From contig OX337239.1 of assembly GCA_946965045.2 (NCBI GenBank), forward strand, positions 682,001 through 746,000: a stretch of DNA of 64,000 nucleotides. Reading direction: 5' to 3'. Positions 11,357 to 21,674 of this stretch are shown piece after piece. A program made the position numbers and the translations under genes. Under the pieces are notes generated by a model. That model did not search any database. It saw only the letters and a program-made list of their open reading frames with translations, and was not told the DNA's origin. Positions within the stretch are counted from its first letter, which is position 1, and every line of letters starts with the position of its first letter. This DNA is from Epithemia pelagica. Its lineage: Eukaryota > Bacillariophyta > Bacillariophyceae > Surirellales > Surirellaceae.

Positions 11357-12666
11357 CTAGCAATCATAGGCGTCCAACACAATCCAATAGATCACCGCCA
11401 AATGATTATTCGTGCTTGTGTTGGCAGACGACTGAAACTCCAAGTACACGGTGGCATCGTTCGTGTTGATTGCATTGGCTGATCCCGAATCAAATTGGTG
11501 TGAGTCGCTGTACCCTTCACCTCGATACTACTTGTCCGTTCCGGCAATTTGGGGCAGAGTAAAAATGACATTTTGACCCGTTGTGCTGCTGCATCCATCA
11601 AAGTCAAACACCACGCGGACATTGGCTGTGGTCGCTGAGGTAATGGAACTACTGCTGCTTGCTGCAGGATGTTTTTCATCAAAATACACGGCATACACTC
11701 GCCACCATCGATCTTTACCACTGCTCGGTTCCGGTACGTCGGGATCAAAGGGACTGTACACTTTTACCAATGACTGGAGACCCACATCACTCGTAATATC
11801 GAATGGAGCATCGCCACCTGTTCCATAAATGGGACGCCGATGAACACGGTCGCATTGTTTATAGTCTGGTTCGTTGTCCACTACCGTGATAGGCGGATCT
11901 GGCTGTGGCTGCGATGGTGGTGGAGGAGGAGGAACCACGACTGAAGGGATTGGATCTCCCTTGAGATAGCACTTGAGATCACTCACTTGACTAACTGTAT
12001 TGGGAAGAGTTATCCAAATTTCACAATCTCTGCTATTCTCCGAAAATTCAATGGCCTCACAATCGGGGCGGATAGAGTACATGGCCTGGCAAGTCGGCAT
12101 AGTTTGGTTTTGATATTTGAAGAAGTCCGTATCCTTCGTTCCAGAATTCGAAGGAGAGTTAATGCGACAGGCGCCTCCCGGTGCTAACAACATTTCGTAT
12201 TCATACGCAACCGCAGGAGGTGGTGGCGGCGGAGGAGGAGGAACCACGACCGAGGGGATTGGATCTCCCTTGAGATAGCACCACTCACATCACCAACTTT
12301 ATTGGGAAGAGTTATCCAAATTTCACAATCTCCGTTATTCTCCGAAAATTCAATGGCCACACAATCGGAGCGGATAGAGCACATGTTCTGGCAAGTCGAC
12401 AGACTTGGTTGTTTAGATCTGAAAAAGTCCGTATTCTGCGTTCCCGAATTCGAAGGAGAGTTAATGCGACAGGCGCCTCCCGGTGCTAACAACATTTCGT
12501 ATTCATATGCAACAGCTGTCGGAGTAGAAAGACTTCGAGCATCGTCCTGGTGACCCTTGCTGTCTTTATGTTGGAGTCGTCTTCGAAGGTTCGATGTAGC
12601 AGAGGTAGTGGAGGTACCAAGAAGGACCAACGATGTGATGGCATGGAATGGTATGGAGAGCTTCAT
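11357..12666 (-). pseudogene. broken secreted protein with two PAN domains (copy 2)
   Basis: The ATG at 12666 opens a signal peptide (AITSLVLLGTSTTSA), then PAN domain 1 (AYEYEMLLAPGGACRI..). Near 12281 a 7-nt deletion, seen by comparison with PAN domain 2, shifts the frame. The new frame continues with a proline run, PAN domain 2 (nearly the same sequence as domain 1) and the family C-terminal region. A TAG at 11530-11528 then stands where copy 1 has GAA before YRG. After that the frame is open to TAG 11359-11357 with the usual ..AYDC end. The span of 1310 nt plus the lost 7 is divisible by three, supporting one former gene. PAN domain 2 has also lost the Cys of the C..MC motif (now MY). A 20-nt intron would repair the frame but is implausibly short. 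Confidence 0.75.
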
Positions 12667-12905
12667 GATGATGAATGCAAACAAGTGAAAGAGAAAAATT
12701 ACAACACCGAGAAGTTTCTTTGGGAGTTTCTCGATTTCTCTCCAAAAATATTGTGAGACTGGATTGGATTCTTGCTCAAGAAATCGAAAGTCGAGTAGCT
12801 TCACGATTCTGTGTTGGTTCTCCTTTGTGGGAGCGCGAGTGAAACACACAACATGATGTCATCTACTTTCCGAACCAGACAAGGAGAACACGTCATGTCT
12901 GAATC

Positions 12906-13178
12906 CTAATTGTTTGTCTCACATTCAATGTCCTGTGAACACCAATCAGCTGCCAAGTTGATCGGACGTGCTCCTTGAATGCATGTATGGGAAATGGGAA
13001 TGTGAGAGATGCAACTTTCGCATCCCCGACATGGTCTCGCATCCTCCTCCTCCGCATCCTTCAGGCATAGGTGATCGCACATAGGTCGTCTTTGTAAGGA
13101 AATCGCATGCCGAGAATGGACGACGTCCATTCCGGAGGACAAATCGTCGAACCGACACCATGGTATCGTCCACGCCAT
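12906..13178 (-). CDS. small Cys-rich ORF, doubtful
   Basis: 90 residues with 10 cysteines (CDHLC, CRGCESC, DWCSQDIEC). An overlapping frame at 13258-13061 also has Cys-rich, protein-like text (DWCDSNKVKW, ICPPEW), so the two could be pieces of one spliced or frameshifted Cys-rich secreted protein. There is no signal peptide in either piece. It could equally be non-coding. The rest of 12667-13437 shows nothing. Confidence 0.2.
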   Translation of the reverse strand: MAWTIPWCRFDDLSSGMDVVHSRHAISLQRRPMCDHLCLKDAEEEDARPCRGCESCISHIPISHTCIQGARPINLAADWCSQDIECETNN

Positions 13179-13437
13179 TTCACTTTATTCGAATCACACC
13201 AATCGTTCCCCTGCTCTTTGAGTTGTGTTTCTAGAGGAGCACCGTCGCAACTAATCAAACTTATTTGGAGCTCTGAGAGCTCTCACGCTCTCTTGTCGTC
13301 ATTTTTGTACAGGTAGCTAGCATAGCTTATAGCTTTTCGTCACTCGTGACGTCTGAGTATCTTTTTTTGTGATGTTCCCAAATCACTTAGAGTCGCGTTT
13401 TATGGTGTTGATTGATATACAGAGCAAATAGACGACG

Positions 13438-14970
13438 ATGGCTGCCTTCTTTTCTCTGGGCTTGGCATATTCTCCAACGAGAACGGAGGCATCGATTCTT
13501 AATGAACATGGAGCTGGTGTGAAGTACAACGAAAATGGCTGTTGTGTCATCCACCCGGATGTTGTGCTTCGGGAAAGAGTCCGGGGCATCCGGCGCGTGG
13601 GTCGAGAGACTGAATGGAAGACTTCGAAAGACACCTGTCCCAAGTGCGACGCCTTCTTGCCGTTGCAGCTGGAAGAAAAAGCCACGGCCGTGCGCGACAG
13701 TGCACGGGAGCGACAACTCGCTCTACAAGAGAAGGAACTAGATTTGAAAAAGAAGCAAATGGAGCTGGAATATGCAGAACATGAACGCAAGGCACAACGA
13801 GAACGCCAGGAACTCGAACATCAGCATCGAGGCGAAGATGCGGCAGAGACGTCCAGAGAAGCACGTATCAGGTCATATCTTCCGTGTCAGTCCAACAAGA
13901 TAGCCAATATGCCATTCCAGATTGTACTGCATAGCATAGAGTATGGTGAGTGTTTGATTGACGGTACCTTTGTTGGTGACATTGACGGGAGCACCAGAAT
14001 GCCTCATGGACAAGGAAAGTTTCATGGAAATCACTTCCTGTTCACTGACTATACCTATAAAGGAGCTTTCAAGAATGGAAAACTTCATGGATATGGTGAA
14101 TCCACATACAAACGTCTGGATCTTGAACTTGACGAAATGATGGTTATCACCTACAAAGGGGATTTTGATGCGTCACAGGAACACGGTACTGGAAGATGGA
14201 CAAAGGTTTCTATAGATGGTCGTTTTGAGGAGTCTTATATTGGTAGCTGGGGAGCTGGCCAAAAGGCAGGAAAAGGATGCTTGAAATTTTATGACGGTGA
14301 TTCCTATGATGGGGAATGGAAAGGTAATCTACGCCATGGAGAAGGAGTTATGGAGTATGCAGACGGTCGTTCGTATGCTGGTGAATGGAAAGATGGTAAA
14401 ATCAATGGAAAAGGATGCTTCAAGTATCCCAATGGTGCCTACTATGATGGTGAATGGAAAGATGGTAAACGCCATGGCCAAGGATGCTTCATGCAATCCA
14501 CTGGGGCCTACTACGATGGTGAATGGGAAGATGGTGAAATCAATGGAAAAGGATGCTATAAATTTCATGAGGGCGATTTCTATTACGGTGACTGGAAAGA
14601 TAATTTACGCCACGGAACAGGAGTTATGGAGTATGCAGACGGCGGTTCGTATGAAGGTGAATGGATAAATGGTAAAATCAATGGACAAGGATGGTCCAAG
14701 TTTGCAGACGGTCGTTCGTATCATGGTCAATGGAAAAATGGTAAAATCAATGGACAAGGAAAGATGAAGTACGCCTACGATGCTTTGTATGATGGTGAAT
14801 GGAAAGATGCAAAGAGACATGGGAGTGGAAGATTCGTGCTGCCCTGTGGTGATACATACGTTGGGCCTTTTGTCAATGACAAGAGGCATGGTCAATTCAC
14901 TGTCCACCGTGCGAAAGGTCTGAGACGGATGGAACGTGTCACATTTGTGAATGGCCTAAAGCAATCGTAG
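13438..14970 (+). CDS. MORN-repeat protein with coiled coil
   Basis: 510 residues. N-terminal residues 1-70 hold Cys/His-containing text (CCVIHPDVVL, CPKCDAF) that may form a small metal site. Residues 80-140 are a charged coiled coil (LALQEKELDLKKKQMELEYAEHE). From about 170 to the end there are MORN repeats; at least eight of 23 residues are regular (YDGEWKDGKRHGQG type). MORN arrays form rigid elongated beta sheets used in membrane-proximal scaffolds, cilia and kinases; no catalytic domain is present, so a scaffold or adaptor is likely. The ATG at 13438 is the first in frame. It sits on the opposite strand to the PAN genes around it. The array has higher-order structure (see findings). Confidence 0.85.
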   Translation: MAAFFSLGLAYSPTRTEASILNEHGAGVKYNENGCCVIHPDVVLRERVRGIRRVGRETEWKTSKDTCPKCDAFLPLQLEEKATAVRDSARERQLALQEKELDLKKKQMELEYAEHERKAQRERQELEHQHRGEDAAETSREARIRSYLPCQSNKIANMPFQIVLHSIEYGECLIDGTFVGDIDGSTRMPHGQGKFHGNHFLFTDYTYKGAFKNGKLHGYGESTYKRLDLELDEMMVITYKGDFDASQEHGTGRWTKVSIDGRFEESYIGSWGAGQKAGKGCLKFYDGDSYDGEWKGNLRHGEGVMEYADGRSYAGEWKDGKINGKGCFKYPNGAYYDGEWKDGKRHGQGCFMQSTGAYYDGEWEDGEINGKGCYKFHEGDFYYGDWKDNLRHGTGVMEYADGGSYEGEWINGKINGQGWSKFADGRSYHGQWKNGKINGQGKMKYAYDALYDGEWKDAKRHGSGRFVLPCGDTYVGPFVNDKRHGQFTVHRAKGLRRMERVTFVNGLKQS

Positions 14971-15307
14971 GCCATGACTACAACTCAGTTCCTTCCATAT
15001 ATCTATTGTGTCCAAACTCGATGTTGTGGGAGCGAGAGGAGTATTCCACATAATTGCTTCTTCTATTTTAGGAACACTTGACTACATAGCCAAATCCTGA
15101 ACGACGATAGATTGATCCCGTGCGGCCTGGGCCCACCCTTGAGTGAAATTCTACATTAGTGCTATGTCCTCCTGGTTCGTAGATGAGATGTGGTGAGAAG
15201 CCGCACCAAGGCTAGCGATTTGATCATGCCTCTCACTATTTAAACTCTAGAATCGCTTCCGGTGTACATACATGGGCAAAGCAACCACCCCCTCGGCGGT
15301 TTAGTGA
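14971..15307. other. intergenic, convergent genes
   Basis: About 340 bp between the ends of the MORN gene and PAN copy 3. No feature seen. Confidence 0.5.
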
Positions 15308-16297
15308 TTAGGTGTCGTAACAATCATAGGCCACGAGCTGGATCCAATAAATGCGTCCATAGAGGTTGTCGGATGCATTCGAGTCTAATTTGGCATACAC
15401 CTTGCCATGGCGCTTGTCCGCGTCACTCGACTCTCCCGATCCAAATTGAAACCAATCACTATACCCTTCTCCACGATAGTCATAGTCATCCTTCTCGGTA
15501 TTGTCACTGCCCCCATTGTCATTCCTGTCATAGAGGGAGGGCAACGTAAACACGGGATCCTGAATGGTTTGACGTAAATCAAACTTGATTTGAATCGTCG
15601 TTCCGTCTCCCTGTGAGGACGACCCCTCTTCATGCCAATAGGTGGCATACAATTTCCACCATCGCTCAGCCCCATTGTTTTGGGGAGGATCTGGCGCTTC
15701 GTAGCCAAAGGGATGATAGAGTTTGGTCAAAATCTTCCATCCTCCTTGCCGCGTCACAGTCTCGGGCAAGTTTCCTCCCGATCCATACACAAGTCGACGA
15801 TGAATTTCATGACAATTGTCAAAGGAATGCGGTGGAGGAGTGGACGGTGTTTGTGGGACGCGGACAATCTTGTGATAACACTGCAATTGACCGACTCGTT
15901 CATGATCCTCTGGACGGTTGGACCAGATTTCACACGGTCCCGTGCCGGACCCAAATTCAAACGCCACACAGGAGGTATTGGAATCGCAGAGTTCTTTGCA
16001 AGTATCGTACGTTTTGCCATTGTGCCGCACGTAATCGGATCCATTGCTTCTAGTCCCACCCGAACTGGTGCGACAGGCTCCTGGATCTGCCGTGTACTCA
16101 TATGAGGGCGCCTCTGATGACATGGCGTTGCGATGGTGGTGGTATTCATTCGCAGAGTCTTGTGGTGGTGGTGGTGGAGCTTTGGGATTCGACTCGTGTG
16201 GTTCGCTCGTGGTGATGGTACGAAGATGTGAGGCAGCTGCAGAATTCAACGCCATGGTGAGGACGGAAGCTTTCAGGAATCGAGATGCAAGTTTCAT
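15308..16297 (-). CDS. secreted PAN/apple-like domain protein (copy 3)
   Basis: 329 residues from the ATG at 16297 (the open frame starts 28 codons earlier, but this ATG leads directly into a signal peptide, FLKASVLTMALNSAAASH). A proline- and histidine-rich linker is followed by a PAN-like domain (DPGACRT..C..LC..SCVAFEF..CEIW..CYH) and the same C-terminal region as copy 1 (EIHRRLVYGSGG, LTKLYHPFG, RWWKLYATYW, YRGEGYSDWFQF, YWIQLVAYDC). It is probably exported to the cell surface or medium. Sequence divergence from copies 1 and 2 is clear, so this is an old duplication compared with the internal doubling in copy 2. Confidence 0.8.
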   Translation of the reverse strand: MKLASRFLKASVLTMALNSAAASHLRTITTSEPHESNPKAPPPPPQDSANEYHHHRNAMSSEAPSYEYTADPGACRTSSGGTRSNGSDYVRHNGKTYDTCKELCDSNTSCVAFEFGSGTGPCEIWSNRPEDHERVGQLQCYHKIVRVPQTPSTPPPHSFDNCHEIHRRLVYGSGGNLPETVTRQGGWKILTKLYHPFGYEAPDPPQNNGAERWWKLYATYWHEEGSSSQGDGTTIQIKFDLRQTIQDPVFTLPSLYDRNDNGGSDNTEKDDYDYRGEGYSDWFQFGSGESSDADKRHGKVYAKLDSNASDNLYGRIYWIQLVAYDCYDT

Positions 16298-17084
16298 GTT
16301 CTTATTTCTTTTGGTGGTTCGAGAGACGAGTTTCTTTTCAATGCGTATAATTTTTATGACAACCATCATCATCCACAACAATCGGCCTACCGAAAGTTCC
16401 GTTCCTTTGTCATGGTCTTGGAATTCGCCATTGTCCCGTCAGGAAGAGAGTACACGGAGGTATCTCATCGTTTTGCTGTCGTCGGGACCAAGATATATAA
16501 GTCAATGTTTCTAAGCTGTCGTTACTTCCGGTTCGTTCTTGTTCTTCCGGCAACGCGCACTCTGTTGGAACCAGAGAATGGCGCTGTCGAGAACCATGAG
16601 ACGACCCAGAGACGAGACCCTTTTTTCGAGTCAATCCCACTTGTGCCGTGCAATATCCAAGACAGGATGATAGCGCGTGTTGAGCGTAAAACGACCATGG
16701 TTCTCTGGACCAAGAAGCGGCTCGGACGTCACACCAATTGCGAAAAGATTTTTGCTTCCGACAAACCAAAAGCTCCACGGTGACACTAGATGTGGGACTA
16801 AAGTCTATTGGGTCAGTCACGAAAGAGCCTTCATCTACCCTGTAAGGTGCACAGGAATTCGGATGCATGGACTATGCCAAATGAATTCTCATGGTTAGGT
16901 ACCGTGTTTAGCCCTCTATATATGCTGTCGGTTGTGAACATGACCATACAATGCCCCTTCCCCCTGCTCTGTTGGTTCCTGTGCGCGTGTATTGTTTGGT
17001 CGACAAGACGAGTGTATGGACCAGCCGCTGCATCCCCCAGGTTGGTAGAACTGTCCTACTATAGTTGTATCTGTCCGGCGAGTA
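16298..17084. other. intergenic
   Basis: 790 bp upstream of PAN copy 3 and downstream of the low-complexity gene on the same strand. Short frames only, none with protein-like composition. Confidence 0.4.
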
Positions 17085-18602
17085 TTATTCGTACTGTCGT
17101 TGTTGTGGTTGTGCATGTGGAGACGACAATGGATGAGCCAGACACATCAAGGTTCCCACCCGGTCCATGAGGCTGGGTCTTCGCTGTCGTTGTCGGTGGC
17201 GTCGTTCGGGAGACGATGGGACTGCTTGTTCGGGTCGAATCATGGGAGGCATACCGCAGGAAAAGGAGGAGTGGTTGTGGTGGCAATCGTCCTGGCCCGG
17301 ATAATTATAATAGCCCGTCGTGTGCGTTGTAGTGGAAAGGAAGGACGAAGAGGAAATGTCCTGATACTTGTCGTCATCATAGTCATTATTATCATTGTGG
17401 ATCATTGTGTCATGGCTCCATGGATTTTTGGGTTTGATGACTTTTTGGTTGTGGTCACTGCCGGAACGACGAGGTGACACCACTGCCGACGTCAACGACG
17501 ATGAAAAGGGAGGAGGAGGTGGTGCTGCCGCACCCGCTGCGGCTGGTGCTCTGCTGGTTCTTGTGGAATGACGGCGACCCTGCGGCGTGGACATGACTGA
17601 TTTTTGAGGTGACGGCTGGTAGGAGGAACCGTCGACTCGTGCCGTAGCGGGAGACGGTCGTGAGTGCAAGCTTGCTCCTTCTCCCGATACGAGCCGTCGT
17701 TGGGAGTTGGTTCGTGAGAGTTGCTGCGGGGGTATACTACTCGAATGACGTTGTTTCGATGGTGACTTGGGAAATGGCGATGCACATGGCATGCCGGTCA
17801 TTTTAGGATTGTTGCGGGTTGGTTCGAAAGGAGGAGTGGGAGGCCCGCACGGAGGATGGGCCGGCTTCTCATGATGTTTGCGAGGTGACAAAGAGGGAGA
17901 CATCAAAACAGGAGTATTCAAGGAATGGCGGTCCACAACCGATCTACGTTGTCGAGCAGAGGGTGTCAATGGGTGATGATTGGAAGGTGTCGGGTGATGA
18001 GGAGGGCATGTGTTGGCTCCGGCACTGGGCATTGGTTGTGCCGAGGAGGACACCAATGGTTTCGGGTTGTCATCCTTGTGAGTGGGAGAATCGATAGTGG
18101 GATCCATCAAGGATGCAGGGTTGCCCAATGGACCTGGTTGTCGTACAGTCGGATCGAGGACAATCATGGAAAAGGGTGGAGGAGGCCGAATGGAACGCGT
18201 GGATGTGCTTCTCTTTAAGAGGGCGTTGTTGGGTTTCGAACGGCTGGTGCTTGCCTTTTGTTGCTGGATGGAGGCACCAGTCGTGGAATTTCGTCGCTTG
18301 GGTTTGGTCGAAGCAGCGAGACGAGTCTTGCTGTGGCTGCTCTGGCTCAGGCCAGTGTGGTTCGTTTTGGTTGAGAGTTTGAGTTTGTGTGGGGGACTGA
18401 CCTCCTTCTTATTGGAACTATCCAGTGCGGATGTTGGTTCCGTTTGTGGTGATGCCGGATCTTCCTGATCCGGTGGCTGTTGTTGTTGTTGAGGCTGCGA
18501 CAAGGACGAGCAACCATTCGGGATCGTGGCATCATTCCCATCCTCCGTGTGGTTCGTTGTGGTTGTGGAGTGAATTTGTGGTTCGAGTAAAAGCGGCGAC
18601 AT
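17085..18602 (-). CDS. disordered Ser/Pro-rich protein (intact paralogue)
   Basis: 505 residues with no recognised domain. Composition is Ser, Pro, Thr, His and Gln rich, with basic SP/TP-type sites (SPSLSPRKHH, KSPSKQRHSS) that look like proline-directed kinase targets. Two stretches are kept nearly exactly in the inverted paralogue at 38760-40403: PPPPFSMIVLDPTVRQPGP with LGNP near residue 145, and RRPSL(M/L)DRVGTLMCLAH at the C-terminus. Such islands in disordered text suggest short binding motifs. No signal peptide. The start is supported because homology with the paralogue includes the ATG and some 5' flank. Function unknown. Confidence 0.7.
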   Translation of the reverse strand: MSPLLLEPQIHSTTTTNHTEDGNDATIPNGCSSLSQPQQQQQPPDQEDPASPQTEPTSALDSSNKKEVSPPHKLKLSTKTNHTGLSQSSHSKTRLAASTKPKRRNSTTGASIQQQKASTSRSKPNNALLKRSTSTRSIRPPPPFSMIVLDPTVRQPGPLGNPASLMDPTIDSPTHKDDNPKPLVSSSAQPMPSAGANTCPPHHPTPSNHHPLTPSARQRRSVVDRHSLNTPVLMSPSLSPRKHHEKPAHPPCGPPTPPFEPTRNNPKMTGMPCASPFPKSPSKQRHSSSIPPQQLSRTNSQRRLVSGEGASLHSRPSPATARVDGSSYQPSPQKSVMSTPQGRRHSTRTSRAPAAAGAAAPPPPPFSSSLTSAVVSPRRSGSDHNQKVIKPKNPWSHDTMIHNDNNDYDDDKYQDISSSSFLSTTTHTTGYYNYPGQDDCHHNHSSFSCGMPPMIRPEQAVPSSPERRHRQRQRRPSLMDRVGTLMCLAHPLSSPHAQPQQRQYE

Positions 18603-20625
18603 GGTGGTTGGAGGCGGAAATGATGCAGATAGTCACCAACGGGATCTCTACGAGTTTCTTCCTCCAGAAATAATGGAGCAGGTTGTTGTTCGTAACAACT
18701 CTGTTCGCTAGAAAAATTGGGGTACAAGCAAAGACCTTTTGTATCTCGATGTGAATGGAGGAATGCAGCAAGTGCGTTCACAACAATATTTGAAAGGATA
18801 CTATCTTGTTCCTCTTTTTTCTTCTGCTGACCAGATGTCGCTCGTTGGGGGATGGCAGTGTGACAAGTCCTTTTGTCGTTCACAGGGATGATGTTTCCTG
18901 TTTCCTCCTCCGCACACTCGCAATGACACACACATACATCCGTCGAGGTCAACGCCTCTCTCGCTGTGGTCGTGTTTGCGTTCTTTTGTTGGTTGGGGAA
19001 TTTTTCACTGAATAATGAGAGGCGAACCATGCCACGAGATGAATAGCCCCCGACAAGATGCCAGGGGACAATGCGCGACCAACTGTACACGATTACAACA
19101 TTTTTCAGTAGCCACAAATGATTCTAGTCATGAAATCGACTTACGCCACCAATGCATCATATTTTGGAAAATTGGTGGGGAATGGGGAGAAGTGAATGAT
19201 TCGGACGCTTTTTGCCCTCTCACCGAAAGATCTGGTTGGGGCGGAGAGAGGCGAAACGAATCCACATTCCCATTATTTTGCTTCACACCCATGGAGAAGA
19301 ACTACAAAGCAACATTATGGATTCCAGGGAGGGAGACGTTTTGACGAGAGGAAGAGACACGATCCTTCCTTTCGTTTCTCGTTGTGGCGTTCCAACATTA
19401 AATGTCAAAGAAAGATCCGCGGGTCGCCTATTTTCAGTTTTGGATCGTTGACACATGTGAAATCATGGTGGGTAGTCGATGGACTGGACCTGGCACAACG
19501 GAGGAGGACCCCGAGGCAGTTCTTGTTGTGGATCGCCTTGACGGTTTGCCCATGGTGGTGGAAAAATGACAAGTGTGTTCGGGGGGTCAAAACCATGCAT
19601 AGAACTTTTGGACGTGACGACTCGAGTTTTCTATATTTTGCACGATACTTCCAGACAAACTTTCATGGAACTTGTTGTAGCTCTATTCAATCATGGATCA
19701 AATTCAAGAGTCTACGACTACCTACCTAGCTAGGTAGGTAATCTACGGATAGGTAGATGTTGTGTGATCGTAGTCGCCCATAGCATTAGCTTCTTACACG
19801 CCCATTCAGTATCCCAAGTCCACCAAGGATGGAGAAAAGCGGCAATGGCCAAAGCATTGCGACGACCAAGAGACCCAACTACTTACATAGAGCACGCCTA
19901 AGGCGAGCATTGTATTTAGAATCCGATGCCGTAACGAACCGGGGTGGACTGTATGCGCGACAACATGGTAGGGACCACTGACTGTGTCATGAGAGAAAAG
20001 CTACTAGGAGGAAGCCGCGCCTACGAGAATAAGTAAGAGAAATCACCCATCCTGACGACTCATTCGCATTTGGACCTAGGCACACATTCACGAACGACTG
20101 TATTAGAATGATGACACCTTGGTGGCTTTGTACTTGTTGGTGTCGGCGGAGGCCTGTGTTTGGGTACGAGACAACAAGGCAATGTTTAGAACAACGGCCG
20201 TCTTGGACACAACAACCTACTAGTCTCCCAGGCAACCTCAAGAATCGACAAATGGATGGAGGAAGAGCTGTTTCTACAAATCCATTCACCATGGCTTGCT
20301 TACCGAATAGGGATTTACTCAGAGGAACCACTTTCTCGGAACAGGGAGGCCCATGGGACGCCAGAAATGCGCACCGTTCACAAACGGTTCATGTCACGGC
20401 TTGACATGGACACTACTCCACGATTATTATTCGATCCTTCCAAACGTCAGTCGGTTCATTTCGTGCCACCCATCAAAAACATTACGACCCTTTGAGACTG
20501 TCCACGTCACGTTGTTCGTGGTTTGTGGTGTTGCAATGGATCACTGAAAGCAGAGAGATTGCTCGTGATGATGGTGCTGGGAGGTCCATCACCTTGAGGT
20601 TTTCTTGCTTTGTGCTGTTGGGGTA
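18603..20625. other. 2-kb intergenic stretch, no gene supported
   Basis: No convincing frame on either strand; the longest (19196-19729, plus) has no domain and odd composition. A perfect 22-nt palindrome lies at 19719-19740. Confidence 0.4.
19719..19740. repeat. perfect 22-nt palindrome
   Basis: The arms read TACCTACCTAG and its exact complement, with no spacer. Shorter TACCTACCTA words also occur near 300 and 2790. It may be a binding site or a chance low-complexity palindrome. Confidence 0.85.
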
Positions 20626-20673
20626 TTTGACATTTGACATTTGACATTCGACATTCGACATCCGAGATCCGAG
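20626..20673. repeat. 7-nt satellite, seven units
   Basis: Units TTTGACA (x3), TTCGACA (x2) and TCCGAGA-type (x2) follow head to tail just before the tandem duplication at 20681. Confidence 0.8.
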
Positions 20674-20680
20674 TACTCAT

Positions 20681-21436
20681 ACTAACTCCATACCAGACTG
20701 TGTAGGTAGTTCGTCTCACATATTTATACTACAGTAAGAATTTTTTGTACGACCGGGAAGTAGTTTTGTGCGAGTCGCGCGGTTTCCCTCTCCTGTGTGA
20801 CACTTGTGTGACACTTGTGTGACACTTTGTGACATGGCTTCCATGAATTTCTCACTACCTACACAGCTTGATAGGGAGTAAGTTTACTACTTCCCTGTGT
20901 CTGGCCGTCCTCTCGCGTCGGGCGCGCCCGGCTTGTCGGGAGAATGACTCGACGGGCAATTGTCTTGTCGGGCGTGCGCCCTCCTCGACCATTGCCCTCC
21001 TCGTCATTCTACCCTCCGCGCCGGGCGGTCCCTCCTTGAAAGGACTCGACACCGGGAAGTATTAATACTAACTCCATACCAGACTGTGTAGGTAGTTCGT
21101 CTCACATATTTATACTACAGTAAGAATTTTTTGTACGACCGGGAAGTAGTTTTGTGCGAGTCGCGCGGTTTCCCTCTCCTGTGTGACACTTGTGTGACAC
21201 TTTGTGACATGGCTTCCAGGAATTTCTCACTACCTACACAGCTTGATAGGGAGTAAGTTTACTACTTCCCTGTGTCTGGCCGTCGGGCGCGCCCGGCTTG
21301 TCGGGAGAATGACTCGACGGGCTATTGTCTTGTCGGGCGTGCGCCCTCCTCGACCATTGCCCTCCTCATCATTCTACCCTCCGCGCCGGGCGGTCCCTCC
21401 TTGAAAGGACTCAACACCGGGAAGTATTAATACTAC
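20681..21436. repeat. tandem duplication of a ~370-386 bp unit
   Basis: Copy A is 20681-21066 and copy B 21067-21436. Both run from ACTAACTCCATACCAG to CCGGGAAGTATTAATACTA. Copy B lacks one GTGTGACACTT unit of an internal minisatellite (three units in A, two in B) and a short stretch in the GC-rich part. The right half is much richer in GC than the surroundings and repeats GTCGGGCG words. No coding frame is supported. The Copia element is inserted at the end of copy B. Confidence 0.85.
21432..21436. repeat. target site duplication, left
   Basis: ACTAC directly before the LTR; the same five bases follow the right LTR at 27614-27618. Confidence 0.9.
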
Positions 21437-21674
21437 TGTTGAAACTTCTAACAAGCCGTGCCGTAAAAGCAACTCTTTATAGGCTTATCGAACTACGTAT
21501 TCTCCATTGAATGAGCGTTGGCTCTCTTGTTCGTTCTTTCGTTGCTTTTGCCACGTCTACAAACCAATGTCCATGATTCCGCATCTTGCGAATGGCCTAT
21601 ATCTTGCGAATGGCCAGTCGCACCAGTCGCACCTTGGTCCTCTATATTCACCGGTTGCTCTGCTATCCTCAACA
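21437..21674 (-). repeat. 3' LTR (238 bp)
   Basis: Begins TGTTGA and ends TCAACA on the plus strand, so the terminal hexamers are inverted repeats as expected for integrase recognition. It is identical to the right LTR except the last base. The C-terminal end of the pol frame is encoded in it. Confidence 0.95.

Noticed and set aside
12281-12300. A 20-nt intron (GTGAGT..CAAG) that would repair PAN copy 2
   Set aside because: Too short to be spliced; other introns here are 86-156 nt. Comparison with unit 2 shows a simple 7-nt deletion.
19196-19729. 177-codon plus-strand frame
   Set aside because: Trp/Arg/Phe-rich, no domain and no paralogue, in a region that otherwise looks non-coding.
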